DNA of 11,633 bases from an uncultured Acetatifactor sp. (GCA_910586435.1 CAJUGT010000044.1:14885-26517); one strand, 5' to 3'. Positions 1 to 7,687 are shown, counted from the stretch's first letter. The notes: a model not told the origin generated them from the sequence alone. Program-made: numbers and translations.

Positions 1-660
1 GAGCGCAGAGGTGTCCGTCCAGGAAGAAGAGACTTCAATGACTATTTCATCATTTGAGAAAAAAACCACCTTTTCCATGGGAATGCCCTGGTGTTCCAGA
101 TGTGTCAAGACCATATCCATAAGATATTTTTCGTAAGTGATGTGTCTCTTGGGATTACAATTGCCCAGAATGACCTGTCGGATATATTTGCTGGCAATCA
201 TATGCCTGTTGTGGGTATAACGGCCAATAAAGGCTTCCCAGGTTTCCGCATGACAAAAAATTCCGGGGTCATAATGTCTCAGGGCGGAAAAATTGGCTTT
301 TTTCATATCAAGGCTGAGAAAAAGTTTTCCATCATTGGATGGCTTGAAAATGTCTTTTCCCGGAAGGCCGGGATGGGTGACGCAGTAGCGGTTCATGTCT
401 TCCAGATTGAAACGTTTATAGCCCTCTGTGTTCTGGATTTCCCGGATGGCAGTATCTTTTACATGGTTGTATTCTTCAAAATAATCCTGTTCACAGTGGT
501 ATTTGGACAATTCCTCCGCGAAAAGCTTCCACTGTTCCAATGTATTGAAAAAACGGTCATAGAGTTTTAGCCTATGAGTAAAATAAGGTTCCTGGAATAA
601 TTTCAAGGGGATATAACAATCCTTGCAAAATCTTTCTTTGGCTTGTGTGGATACCTCCAT
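1..660 (-). CDS. Unrecognised protein with palm-like motifs, 3' end outside window
   Basis: This reading frame stays open for 220 codons from an ATG at 660 to the window edge with no stop, so the C-terminus is missing. The ATG lies two bases beyond the stop of the upstream nucleotidyltransferase gene, and an AAAGGAGA ribosome binding site sits inside that gene's last codons, so the two are translationally coupled. I do not recognise a named family. Visible landmarks are LSLDMKKANFSALR at about residues 115-128, SKYIRQVILGNCNPKR at 157-172, and FFSNDEIVIEV at 200-210. The first and last resemble motif A (DYSQIELR) and motif C (HDELVFEV) of family A DNA polymerases, but only about 85 residues separate them, far fewer than in a real polymerase. 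The palm-like reading is inference. Paired cysteines C12 and C15 near the N-terminus are also visible. The gene itself is secure; its function is not. Confidence 0.85.
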   Translation of the reverse strand, partial: MEVSTQAKERFCKDCYIPLKLFQEPYFTHRLKLYDRFFNTLEQWKLFAEELSKYHCEQDYFEEYNHVKDTAIREIQNTEGYKRFNLEDMNRYCVTHPGLPGKDIFKPSNDGKLFLSLDMKKANFSALRHYDPGIFCHAETWEAFIGRYTHNRHMIASKYIRQVILGNCNPKRHITYEKYLMDMVLTHLEHQGIPMEKVVFFSNDEIVIEVSSSWTDTSAL

Positions 661-661
661 G

Positions 662-1690
662 TCATATCTCTCCTTTTACAATGCGCTCATTTACATACAT
701 TCTAAATTCATTGATTTTTTTCTGATTTGGCATTGGCGGCAGAGCAGTATTGGCTACGGCGTATTCAAATCTCTTCTCATATTCGTTGAGGAGTTCATAA
801 AACCCGTTCGTGGGCTGTCTGTTGCTATCCAGAAATTCGCCGTTTCGGATGCGCATTAACAAATCGTGTTCCGTTTCCCGATAGGTTATAATTTCTTCTT
901 TTTCCAGAATGTCAATGCACATCATGTACAGACGGAGAAGGTGTGCCATGTGCTTTCCCAGTTTATCATGGCCAATGGCTTTTTCGTTTCGCCTGCCCAT
1001 TTTGTTGTAGCTGCTGATGATGGACTTCATTTCATTCCACATACCGGCCCAATCTCTCAGAGGATAATGAGATAATTTTACATCCATGAAAATCTCGCTT
1101 TCATATCCGGAAGCCACGGCTTTGTCAATATACAGGCGAATATCGTTATCATCAAGAGGATAGTACCTGGTTTTAAATTCATATTTTGCGTTGTTGATGC
1201 TTTTCAGGATATAAGCTTCGTTTTCAGCCTGGCCAACCAGGCGGGCGGCTTTGTTTTCCAGACGGCGAAGCTGGCTTCCGGCGTATCCGGCGAAGGTATG
1301 GATGCACAACCTGGAGAGGAACATTTTCCTGTTTTCCAGGAGCAGCCTTCCGATTTTGGACATGTGCAGGTAATGGGCTGGGAGGCATCCAAGGATTTCA
1401 ATGGTATTGGGATTATTGGAGGTCAGTAATTGGAGCATTTTGTGGAGAGAATAGATTGTGGTGTCGGTGGCGGTATCCACAACTTGCTCATAATCCGTGC
1501 CCAGCAGTATATCTTCCCTGGAATTCAGGGATATGCCCCGTATATCCAGATCCGATCCCTCTTTATCCATTCCATAGGCATGACTGCCCCCAAGAGTCAG
1601 GAGAATGATATTGTCGCCCAGGTGGTTATTGTTTCTCAAAAAATTGTATTCTTCTGATTTTAGTTTTTCTCTGATTTCTTCCGGACTCAT
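662..1690 (-). CDS. Nucleotidyltransferase of the polymerase-beta superfamily (COG3541-like)
   Basis: The 342-aa product carries the hallmark of minimal nucleotidyltransferases near its N-terminus: GGSHAYG at residues 34-40 followed by SDLD at 46-49. D47 and D49 are the expected metal ligands, and RGI follows directly. The later block with KLGKHMAHLLRLYMM (about 243-257) resembles the conserved K-x3-H-x2-RL element of predicted nucleotidyltransferases in this group. The frame is open further upstream to 1792, but that extension enters the tandem repeat array. The ATG at 1690 is preceded by AAAGGGGC, so it is chosen as the start. The substrate (nucleic acid, protein or small molecule) cannot be told from sequence. 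The gene ends one base before the next ATG, forming a coupled pair with the unknown protein downstream. Members of this superfamily occur in both phage and bacterial genomes. The family call is firm; the biological role is open. Confidence 0.85.
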   Translation of the reverse strand: MSPEEIREKLKSEEYNFLRNNNHLGDNIILLTLGGSHAYGMDKEGSDLDIRGISLNSREDILLGTDYEQVVDTATDTTIYSLHKMLQLLTSNNPNTIEILGCLPAHYLHMSKIGRLLLENRKMFLSRLCIHTFAGYAGSQLRRLENKAARLVGQAENEAYILKSINNAKYEFKTRYYPLDDNDIRLYIDKAVASGYESEIFMDVKLSHYPLRDWAGMWNEMKSIISSYNKMGRRNEKAIGHDKLGKHMAHLLRLYMMCIDILEKEEIITYRETEHDLLMRIRNGEFLDSNRQPTNGFYELLNEYEKRFEYAVANTALPPMPNQKKINEFRMYVNERIVKGEI

Positions 1691-1754
1691 TTTGCCCCTT
1701 TCCTGACAGGATCCATATATTTGACTACATACCGCATGTTCCCCAACACAGAAT

Positions 1755-1994
1755 CTGATTACAGGGTTCGCAAAGCGGTTCCTGTAATACATAGATACAT
1801 GAAATGTACCAAACTGCGAAAACTGATTACAGGGTTCGCGAAGCGGTTCCTGTAATACATAGATACATGAAATGTACCAAACTGCGAAAACTGATTACAG
1901 GGTTCGCGAAGCGGTTCCTGTAATACATAGATACATGAAATGTACCAAACTGCGAAAACTGATTACAGGGTTCGCGAAGCGGTTCCTGTAATAT
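1755..1994. repeat. Tandem array, 3.5 copies of a 68-bp unit with internal dyads
   Basis: Units begin at 1755, 1823, 1891 and 1959, giving an exact 68-bp period; the last is partial. Each full unit contains ATTACAGG/CCTGTAAT as an 8-bp inverted repeat around a 15-nt centre, plus a second small dyad TACAT-GAA-ATGTA. Read on the minus strand, the first dyad can fold as TTACAGG, an AAC/AAC internal loop, CGC/GCG, and a TTC triloop. The only difference seen between copies in this dyad is TTT for TTC in the copy at 1755. It falls in the predicted loop and leaves the stem intact. Spacer portions are identical from unit to unit, so this is a minisatellite-like array and not CRISPR. It lies between a minus-strand promoter and the nucleotidyltransferase start, so it is probably transcribed as leader RNA. 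Confidence 0.95.
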
Positions 1995-1995
1995 A

Positions 1996-2023
1996 ATTAT
2001 AATATGTCCTGTTTTGAAGTCAA
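1996..2023 (-). promoter_or_regulatory. Sigma-A-type promoter for the nucleotidyltransferase pair
   Basis: Read on the minus strand, TTGACT (2023-2018) is followed by a 16-nt spacer and a perfect TATAAT (2001-1996). A start point near 1989 would fall at the edge of the 68-bp repeat array, so the array would form the 5' leader of the downstream gene. The spacer is one base short of optimal. Confidence 0.6.
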
Positions 2024-2060
2024 TGTGTAAAATGAAAAGATTTACTGACTGTCAAGGGTT

Positions 2061-2106
2061 ATTGTTCAGACCCGCAAGCCCCTTGGCACTATCAGGTTTG
2101 AACAGT
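2061..2106. repeat. Imperfect 12-bp inverted repeat with an inner hairpin
   Basis: ATTGTTCAGACC (2061-2072) pairs with GGTTTGAACAGT (2095-2106), with G-T wobbles only. The enclosed segment contains a smaller CAAG/CTTG hairpin. No T tract follows on either strand, so it is not an obvious terminator. It may be a mobile-element end or a structured RNA. Function unknown. Confidence 0.6.
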
Positions 2107-2143
2107 GACAAAATAGCGTCTAAACACCTTTGATGTTTTTATG

Positions 2144-2171
2144 CCGTATTTCCATATTTCAGGAAATACGG
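2144..2171. repeat. Perfect 10-bp hairpin, CCGTATTTCC/GGAAATACGG
   Basis: The arms lie at 2144-2153 and 2162-2171 with an 8-nt loop. Neither flank carries the T run expected of an intrinsic terminator. The surrounding 2107-2412 stretch holds no convincing gene. It has only short open fragments, such as one ending with a stop near 2260, and a weak CAGCG-GAAG-CGCTG hairpin followed by CTTTTCTT at 2391-2412. Confidence 0.6.
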
Positions 2172-2412
2172 GATAGAGGGGGAAATTGTGTGATAATGCT
2201 TTTACAGATGAACATATACAACTGAATGAACGTCCGAAAGGAAAAATTTGGAGAGAATGAGGGCGACAAAATAAACCCTATGCAAACTTATAAATCTGTT
2301 GAATGAGGTGATTTTTGAGAGTAATATCAGAAACGCTTTACATAGGAGCAGTTATAGGAGATAGAAAGTAATATCGTATCCTGAAAACCACAGCGGAAGC
2401 GCTGCTTTTCTT

Positions 2413-2881
2413 ATGATGCGCATAAAGCCGGATAAAAAGATAGGGCTACATGGTCTTCCGTTGAAAGGATATGCCATTGATACTCCGATTACACCAGGTA
2501 CAACAGCAGTATCAGTAGAATTACTTTTGTATATAAAAAAACAGAGGCATGGGAAGAATGTGTATAATCATTTTTTAACCATAGTTGGGAGAAATTTGGC
2601 GGCATTGAATTTAACGGCTTTATTTTTTAAGGGAGTGACGAGCCACTGCTGAAAGAAGCGCCCAATCGGCATGTAAACGGGCTGATTGACTGTAACAAAG
2701 TATGGTATGAAAACGAATGGCAAAAACAGGCTTTTTAGGTGAAGGCAGCATAAGCTGGTATGTTTATGATTTGAAAATAAAGAGGTATTGTGAACTGGAT
2801 AACCCCTTGGGCGAACTCAGTGAGGAATTTGACGATTTTGAGCAAATGCTCGATAAAATGTTTGGGGATGTATTGCTGTGA
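2413..2881 (+). pseudogene. Broken SMI1/KNR4 (SUKH, YrhA-like) family gene
   Basis: Three segments in different frames join into one plausible protein of about 155 residues. The first frame (from 2413) runs to about 2575. At a T run near 2571-2576 the sense moves to the frame reading WEKFGGIEFNGFIF, which then meets a TAA at 2628-2630 and continues as DEPLLKEAPNRHVNG and KVWYENEWQK. At the A run 2722-2726 one base appears lost, and the sense moves to TGFLGEGSISWYVYDLK up to a TGA at 2879-2881. Two frameshifts plus an in-frame stop make a functional product unlikely. The GIEFNG, WYENEW and GEGSISWYVYDL signatures resemble SUKH-superfamily proteins. Many of these are immunity proteins against contact-dependent or polymorphic toxins. 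The family assignment is from memory of such motifs, and the N-terminal third is unassigned. Confidence 0.6.
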
Positions 2882-3179
2882 GTTGGTGTAAGTAATTGAA
2901 AATAACAGACAGGATAGTGGGGATTTCAATAAGTCTCTACTTTTTTGTGCGCAAAATTAAACTCATCACTTGACAATGTGCATAGAGGAACAATCACATG
3001 GAAGCTTGAAGGCAGCAGCGTTTCGTGTTATGATAATCTGTGCTGGCGATATGCCGAAGGAAGAGTAGGATTGTGGTATGTTTGAGGATATAGCAGCGTC
3101 AAGTGATTTATGAAAAAAAGCAACCCACCGGACGAACCCTGCGCAGGGGCCTGGGAGGGGAGTAGCGAAAGGATAGAAT
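2882..3179 (+). other. Intergenic stretch with one possible coding remnant
   Basis: No intact gene is seen between the SUKH remnant and pth. One frame is open for 50 codons from 2933 to a TGA at 3083-3085 and ends in a tryptophan- and glycine-rich run (CWRYAEGRVGLWYV). It has no start codon or ribosome binding site that I can defend, so it may be the tail of another decayed gene or chance. A TTGACA lies at 2970-2975, but no good -10 element follows at the right spacing. Confidence 0.3.
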
Positions 3180-3193
3180 GGAGGGCGGTCTTG

Positions 3194-3754
3194 ATGTATT
3201 TGATTGTGGGGCTTGGAAATCCGGGCAGAGAATATGAGAACACACGACATAATATTGGTTTTGATGTCATTGAAAAACTGGCTGGGCAGGAGAGTATTTC
3301 CATATTGGAGAAATCCCATAAAGCCATCATTGGAAAGGGAATGGTGTCAGGGGAGAAATGTATCCTTGCCAAACCCCAGACGTTTATGAATTTAAGCGGG
3401 GAGAGTGTCAGAGAGTTGTCAGAGTATTATAAGCTGGATACCTCCGCTCAGCTGATTGTGATTTCTGATGATATCAGTCTGGAAGCCGGGAAAATTCGTA
3501 TCAGAAAAAAAGGAAGCGCAGGCGGACACAACGGGTTGAAGAATATCATTGCAAATCTTGGCCATGATACATTTATACGTGTGAAAATGGGTGTGGGAGA
3601 AAAGCCGGAAGGGTGGAATCTGGTGGATTATGTGCTGGGGCATTTCTCCCGGCAGGAAAGACAAACTATGGATGAAGCGGCGGAACGCGCGGCGGATGCC
3701 ATTCGTATGATAATTGACAAAGGACCAGACACCGCAATGAACCAATTCAATTAG
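3194..3754 (+). CDS. pth: Peptidyl-tRNA hydrolase
   Basis: The enzyme frees tRNA from peptidyl-tRNAs released prematurely from ribosomes in the cytoplasm. The 186-aa length is typical of the bacterial Pth family. Diagnostic blocks are GLGNPG near the N-terminus with the conserved asparagine, TRHNIGFDV carrying the catalytic histidine, KPQTFMNLSGESV, and the SDD then GSAGGHNGLKNI blocks carrying the conserved aspartate and substrate-binding residues. The frame is open upstream to 3110, but that extension is not family-like. The ATG at 3194 has GGAGGG eight bases upstream (3180-3185) and gives the canonical MYLIVGLGNPG start. mfd follows 154 bp downstream on the same strand. This pairing is common in Firmicutes, where pth is also called spoVC, and suggests co-transcription through the hairpin-rich gap. 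Confidence 0.97.
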   Translation: MYLIVGLGNPGREYENTRHNIGFDVIEKLAGQESISILEKSHKAIIGKGMVSGEKCILAKPQTFMNLSGESVRELSEYYKLDTSAQLIVISDDISLEAGKIRIRKKGSAGGHNGLKNIIANLGHDTFIRVKMGVGEKPEGWNLVDYVLGHFSRQERQTMDEAAERAADAIRMIIDKGPDTAMNQFN

Positions 3755-3766
3755 GTTTTTATATTT

Positions 3767-3896
3767 GGGGTTTTGTATCTGCGGAACTGGAATCAGCAGA
3801 TAAAAAACCCCATGGCCCGGAGAATTTTGAGAAGCGAAGCGAACAAAATTACTCCGCAGGGTAAGGCCATGGGTTTTGTATCTGCGGAACTGGAAT
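3767..3896 (+). repeat. Direct repeats and competing inverted repeats between pth and mfd
   Basis: A 26-bp segment (GGGTTTTGTATCTGCGGAAC plus TGGAAT) occurs identically at 3768-3793 and 3871-3896. Between them, the strand at 3796-3817 (GCAGATAAAAAACCCC plus ATGGCC) is nearly complementary to part of both copies. It can form a small hairpin with the upstream copy (3767-3782). Alternatively it can form a much longer one with the downstream copy and its flank (3865-3885). The longer fold continues inward through CGGAGAATTTTG (3818-3829) and CAAAATTACTCCG (3844-3856), with an 8-nt bulge and a 14-nt loop. The two folds are mutually exclusive. The mfd ribosome binding site starts immediately after the downstream copy. 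No T run suggests simple termination. This could be a leader switch or a MITE-like insertion. Confidence 0.85.
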
Positions 3897-3908
3897 GGAG
3901 GACAAAAT

Positions 3909-6900
3909 ATGCAAGCGTTGTTGACACCGCTTCTGGAATTGGCGGAATATAGTGAAATCAGAGAAGCGATGAAAAAGAAGCATCCTGTTGCGGTGACGGG
4001 CTGTGTGGATTCACAGAAATTGCATATGGTGTATGGGCTAAGCGAAGGGTTTAGAATCAAGGTCATTGTTACCTACAGCGATCTGAAGGCAAAGGAAGTT
4101 TATGAAGAATACAAGTTCTATGACAAAAATGTCATGCTTTATCCGGCAAAGGATTTGATATTCTTTCAGGCGGATATTCATGGAAATCAGCTGGTCAGAG
4201 AGCGTGTGAAAACCCTTCGGAGGCTGATGGAGAGAAAGCCGGTGACAATTGTAACCACTTATGCGGCATTGATGACGCCTCAGGTTATGTGGGACAGGAA
4301 AAAAGATGTGATTGAGTTGGGCCGGGGAGACACTGTCCGGATGGAAGAAATGTGCAGGCAGCTGGTGGCGATGGGTTATGAAAAGGGCTATCAGGTAGAG
4401 AGTCCGGGACAGTTCTCTGTCCGGGGCGGAATCCTGGATATTTTTGACCTGACGGAAGAGAATCCATACCGGATTGAGCTTTGGGGAGATGAAGTGGAAT
4501 CCATCAGGAGCTTTGATATTTTAAGCCAACGTTCTATTGAGAACCTGGAAAGCGTTTCCGTGTTCCCGGCCACGGAATTTGTATTGGAGGAAGAACGTGT
4601 TCGCCGGGGGCTGAAGAAAATAGAAGAAGAGAGCAAAGCGCAGGAAAAGATGTTCCGTGACGCTTTTAAGACGGAAGAAGCCCACAGGATTGCCATGCAG
4701 GTGAAAGAACTGAAGGAAGAACTGCTGGAATTTCAGAGCAAGGTAAATTTGGAGGGATATATTCGATATTTCTATGATAATGTTGTGTCCTTGCCGGAAT
4801 TATTGGTAAAGCTGGGGGAAGCGGGCGGAAACAGCCCCGTATTTTTCATAGACGAGCCCTCCCGTGCCAGGGAACAGGCAGGGGCGATTGAGTTGGAGTT
4901 TCGGGAGAGCATGGTTCAGCGAGCGGAAAAAGGATATATTCTCCCGGGACAGATGAATATCCTCTATAGCGGGGAACAGGTTGCGGCAAGACTTCAGCAG
5001 GGCAGTGTAGTCACCATTTCTACCATGGATGTCAAGGGGGGATATTTTAAGACGGACAGGAAAATGGATGCGGCTGCCAGGAGTGTAGCGTCATATAATA
5101 ATAGCTTTGAAGCACTGGTGAAGGATTTGAAGAGATTTCGCAGGAACGGATGCAGGGTGCTTTTGCTTTCAGGTTCCCGTACCAGAGCTAAGCGCCTGGC
5201 AGAGGATCTGCGTGATCAGGAAATTGCGGCGGTGTATACGGAAGACCCCATGCGCCAGGTACAGGAGGGAGAGGTTCTCACTTATTATGGGCATGTGAAT
5301 AAGGGGTTTGAATATCCCATGCTGAAATTCGCGGTGATTTCAGAGACGGATATCTTCGGTGCGGAGAAAAAGAAGAGGAAAGGCAAAAAACTTTACCAGG
5401 GGCAGAAAATCAGGGATTTTAATGACCTGAAAGTAGGGGATTACGTGGTACATGAGAGCCATGGACTGGGAATTTATAAGGGAATTGAGAAAGTCCAGAT
5501 GGAGGGTGTGGTCAAAGATTATATTAAGATAGAGTATCGGGACGGGGGGAATCTGTATGTATTGGCCACGGGACTTGATGTGATACAGAAATATGCCTCC
5601 GCAGATGCCCGAAAGCCAAAACTGAACAAACTGGGGACCAAGGAATGGGAGCGCACCAAGACGAAAGTGCGGGGTGCTGTCAGCGAGGTGGCAAAGGACC
5701 TGGTGGAATTGTATGCTGTACGGCAAAAGAGCAAGGGCTATCAATATGGTAAGGATACAGTATGGCAGAAGGAATTCGAGGAAATGTTTCCCTTTGAAGA
5801 GACGGAAGACCAGCTTACGGCCATAGCGGATACCAAGGCGGACATGGAAAGCACCGGGATTATGGACCGTCTGATTTGCGGGGATGTGGGGTACGGCAAG
5901 ACGGAAATCGCAATCCGTGCGGCGTTTAAGGCGGTACAGGAAGGGAAACAGGTGGTTTATCTGGTGCCTACCACCATATTAGCCCAGCAGCATTACTCTA
6001 CTTTTGTGCAGCGTATGAAGGATTTTCCCATACGGGTGGATTTGATGAGTCGTTTCCGCACTTCCGCAGAGATGAAAAAGACAATTACTGACCTTCAGAA
6101 GGGGATTGTGGATATTGTCATTGGAACTCACAGGGTGCTTTCGGAGGATGTGAAGTTTAAGGATTTGGGGCTTCTTGTGATTGATGAGGAACAGCGTTTT
6201 GGGGTCGCCCATAAGGAAAAAATCAAGAAACTCAAGGAAAATGTGGATGTTTTAACATTGACCGCCACGCCCATACCGAGAACTCTCCATATGAGTCTGA
6301 TTGGCATTCGGGATATGAGTGTATTGGAAGAAGCGCCTGAGGACAGACAGCCCATACAGACTTTTGTATGTGAATACAATGAAGAACTGGTGAGGGAGGC
6401 AATCTGCCGTGAACTGGCAAGAGGCGGCCAGATTTATTATGTATACAATCGTGTGAACGGAATCGGGGATGTGGCTGCGCAATTGGCCCAGCTGGTGCCG
6501 GAGGCGACAGTGTCCTTTGCCCATGGGCAGATGAAGGAACATGAATTGGAAAAAATCATGTATGATTTTATTGGAGGGGAAATTGATATTTTGGTGTCAA
6601 CCACCATCATAGAAACCGGCCTGGATATTCCCAATGTGAACACCATGATTATTCATGATTCTGACAATCTGGGGCTGTCCCAGCTCTATCAGCTCAGGGG
6701 GCGTGTGGGGCGCTCCAACCGAACTTCCTATGCGTTTTTGATGTATAAGAGGGATAAGATGCTTAAGGAGGTGGCGGAGAAGAGACTGGCTGCCATTAAG
6801 GAATTCACCGATTTGGGAAGCGGCTTTAAAATTGCCATGCGGGATTTGGAGATCAGAGGCGCAGGCAATTTGCTGGGAGTACGGCAGCATGGGCACATGG

Positions 6901-7460
6901 AAGCGGTGGGCTATGACCTGTATTGTAAGATGCTGAACGAAGCGGTGAAGACGGAAAAGGGCATTAAGGTTGCGGAAGATTTCGCCACATTGGTGGACTT
7001 GGATGTGGATGCGTTTATTCCGCCGGCCTATATTGTAAATGAAGTTCAGAAGTTGGATATATACAAGAGAATTGCGGGAATAGAGAATCGGAAAGAAAGG
7101 GATGACATGCGGGATGAACTCCTGGACCGCTTTGGCGAGATACCCAAATCTGTGGAAAACCTCCTGCGCATAGCTCTGATCCGTGTGGCGGCGCATGGAC
7201 TGTATATGACGGAAATACGGGGGAAAAATGAGAAGATTACTTTTAATCTTCGTGCCGATGCGGAGCTGGAACCGGAAAAAATTCCGCCGCTGCTGAAAAA
7301 ATATGGCAAAAATCTTGGGTTTACAGCATACGGAAATCCATCTTTTGTATATAAGTACAAGAAGACAGGGCTGCTGGAGAAGGATGAGGAACTGCTTCTG
7401 GACAGCACGGAGAAACTTTTAAAGGAAATGTCGATACTTCTGCCGCAGAATAAGCTTTGA
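3909..7460 (+). CDS. mfd: Transcription-repair coupling factor (Mfd)
   Basis: Mfd is a DNA translocase that removes RNA polymerase stalled at lesions and recruits UvrA for nucleotide excision repair. The product is 1183 aa, in the usual range for the family. It has an N-terminal UvrB-like module, then a CarD/RNA-polymerase-interaction domain at about 505-570 beginning LKVGDYVVHESHGLG. Two helicase-like translocase domains follow, with Walker A GDVGYGKT at 658-665, the DEEQ box at 759-762, TATPIPRTLHMSL, GIRDMSVLEEAPEDRQP, and motif VI QLRGRVGRS at 928-936. A C-terminal TRCF domain completes the protein. The frame is open upstream to 3876, but the ATG at 3909 is preceded by GGAGG at a suitable distance, so it is chosen. 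No frameshift or missing core motif is seen. It probably forms a transcription unit with pth and possibly with the small ORF after it. Confidence 0.98.
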   Translation: MQALLTPLLELAEYSEIREAMKKKHPVAVTGCVDSQKLHMVYGLSEGFRIKVIVTYSDLKAKEVYEEYKFYDKNVMLYPAKDLIFFQADIHGNQLVRERVKTLRRLMERKPVTIVTTYAALMTPQVMWDRKKDVIELGRGDTVRMEEMCRQLVAMGYEKGYQVESPGQFSVRGGILDIFDLTEENPYRIELWGDEVESIRSFDILSQRSIENLESVSVFPATEFVLEEERVRRGLKKIEEESKAQEKMFRDAFKTEEAHRIAMQVKELKEELLEFQSKVNLEGYIRYFYDNVVSLPELLVKLGEAGGNSPVFFIDEPSRAREQAGAIELEFRESMVQRAEKGYILPGQMNILYSGEQVAARLQQGSVVTISTMDVKGGYFKTDRKMDAAARSVASYNNSFEALVKDLKRFRRNGCRVLLLSGSRTRAKRLAEDLRDQEIAAVYTEDPMRQVQEGEVLTYYGHVNKGFEYPMLKFAVISETDIFGAEKKKRKGKKLYQGQKIRDFNDLKVGDYVVHESHGLGIYKGIEKVQMEGVVKDYIKIEYRDGGNLYVLATGLDVIQKYASADARKPKLNKLGTKEWERTKTKVRGAVSEVAKDLVELYAVRQKSKGYQYGKDTVWQKEFEEMFPFEETEDQLTAIADTKADMESTGIMDRLICGDVGYGKTEIAIRAAFKAVQEGKQVVYLVPTTILAQQHYSTFVQRMKDFPIRVDLMSRFRTSAEMKKTITDLQKGIVDIVIGTHRVLSEDVKFKDLGLLVIDEEQRFGVAHKEKIKKLKENVDVLTLTATPIPRTLHMSLIGIRDMSVLEEAPEDRQPIQTFVCEYNEELVREAICRELARGGQIYYVYNRVNGIGDVAAQLAQLVPEATVSFAHGQMKEHELEKIMYDFIGGEIDILVSTTIIETGLDIPNVNTMIIHDSDNLGLSQLYQLRGRVGRSNRTSYAFLMYKRDKMLKEVAEKRLAAIKEFTDLGSGFKIAMRDLEIRGAGNLLGVRQHGHMEAVGYDLYCKMLNEAVKTEKGIKVAEDFATLVDLDVDAFIPPAYIVNEVQKLDIYKRIAGIENRKERDDMRDELLDRFGEIPKSVENLLRIALIRVAAHGLYMTEIRGKNEKITFNLRADAELEPEKIPPLLKKYGKNLGFTAYGNPSFVYKYKKTGLLEKDEELLLDSTEKLLKEMSILLPQNKL

Positions 7461-7546
7461 GAGAGTTTTATGACCCTTAAAATATGATACCTTTGTTACA
7501 GATACTAAACAGGAAACTGATTCTAATCTGGAGAGGAGGTATTCAT

Positions 7547-7651
7547 ATGAAAGGATATTATACGGAGGAAGGCTATATGGGACTGGTGGATGGAAGATAT
7601 ATGCTTTTTGCGTGTGAGACAGACTACAGAGAATTCCTGGAAGGAGAATAA
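7547..7651 (+). CDS. 34-aa aromatic-rich small protein
   Basis: A very strong GGAGAGGAGGT ribosome binding site (7530-7540) precedes an ATG at 7547. The frame runs 34 codons to a TAA at 7649-7651. The product is acidic and rich in tyrosine and glycine: it begins MKGYYTEEGYMGLVDGRYM and continues with LFACETDYREF. It has no signal peptide, membrane segment or metal motif. I do not know its function. The strong translation signal, tight placement between mfd and an intrinsic terminator, and non-random composition support a real gene. I have an unverified impression that similar short proteins occur in related clostridia. A weak TATGAT at 7483-7488 could be a -10 element of its own promoter; otherwise it would be read through from mfd. 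Confidence 0.7.
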   Translation: MKGYYTEEGYMGLVDGRYMLFACETDYREFLEGE

Positions 7652-7687
7652 CATAAATTGCGAAAAGCGATATGCCTGGCGGCATGG

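Noticed and set aside
91..570. Plus-strand 159-codon open frame
   Set aside because: It is antisense to the better-supported minus-strand coding sequence and lacks a ribosome binding site.
1691..1792. N-terminal extension of the nucleotidyltransferase
   Set aside because: The extension is encoded partly by the tandem repeat and has no ribosome binding site; the ATG at 1690 does.
1755..1994. CRISPR array
   Set aside because: The regular period and dyads look CRISPR-like, but the would-be spacers are identical, so it is a plain tandem repeat. No cas genes are present.
3110..3193. N-terminal extension of Pth
   Set aside because: Family proteins start close to the GLGNPG motif, and a good ribosome binding site precedes 3194.
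6597..7196. Long minus-strand open frames inside mfd
   Set aside because: They are shadows of the intact mfd reading frame, with no translation signals or recognisable domains.
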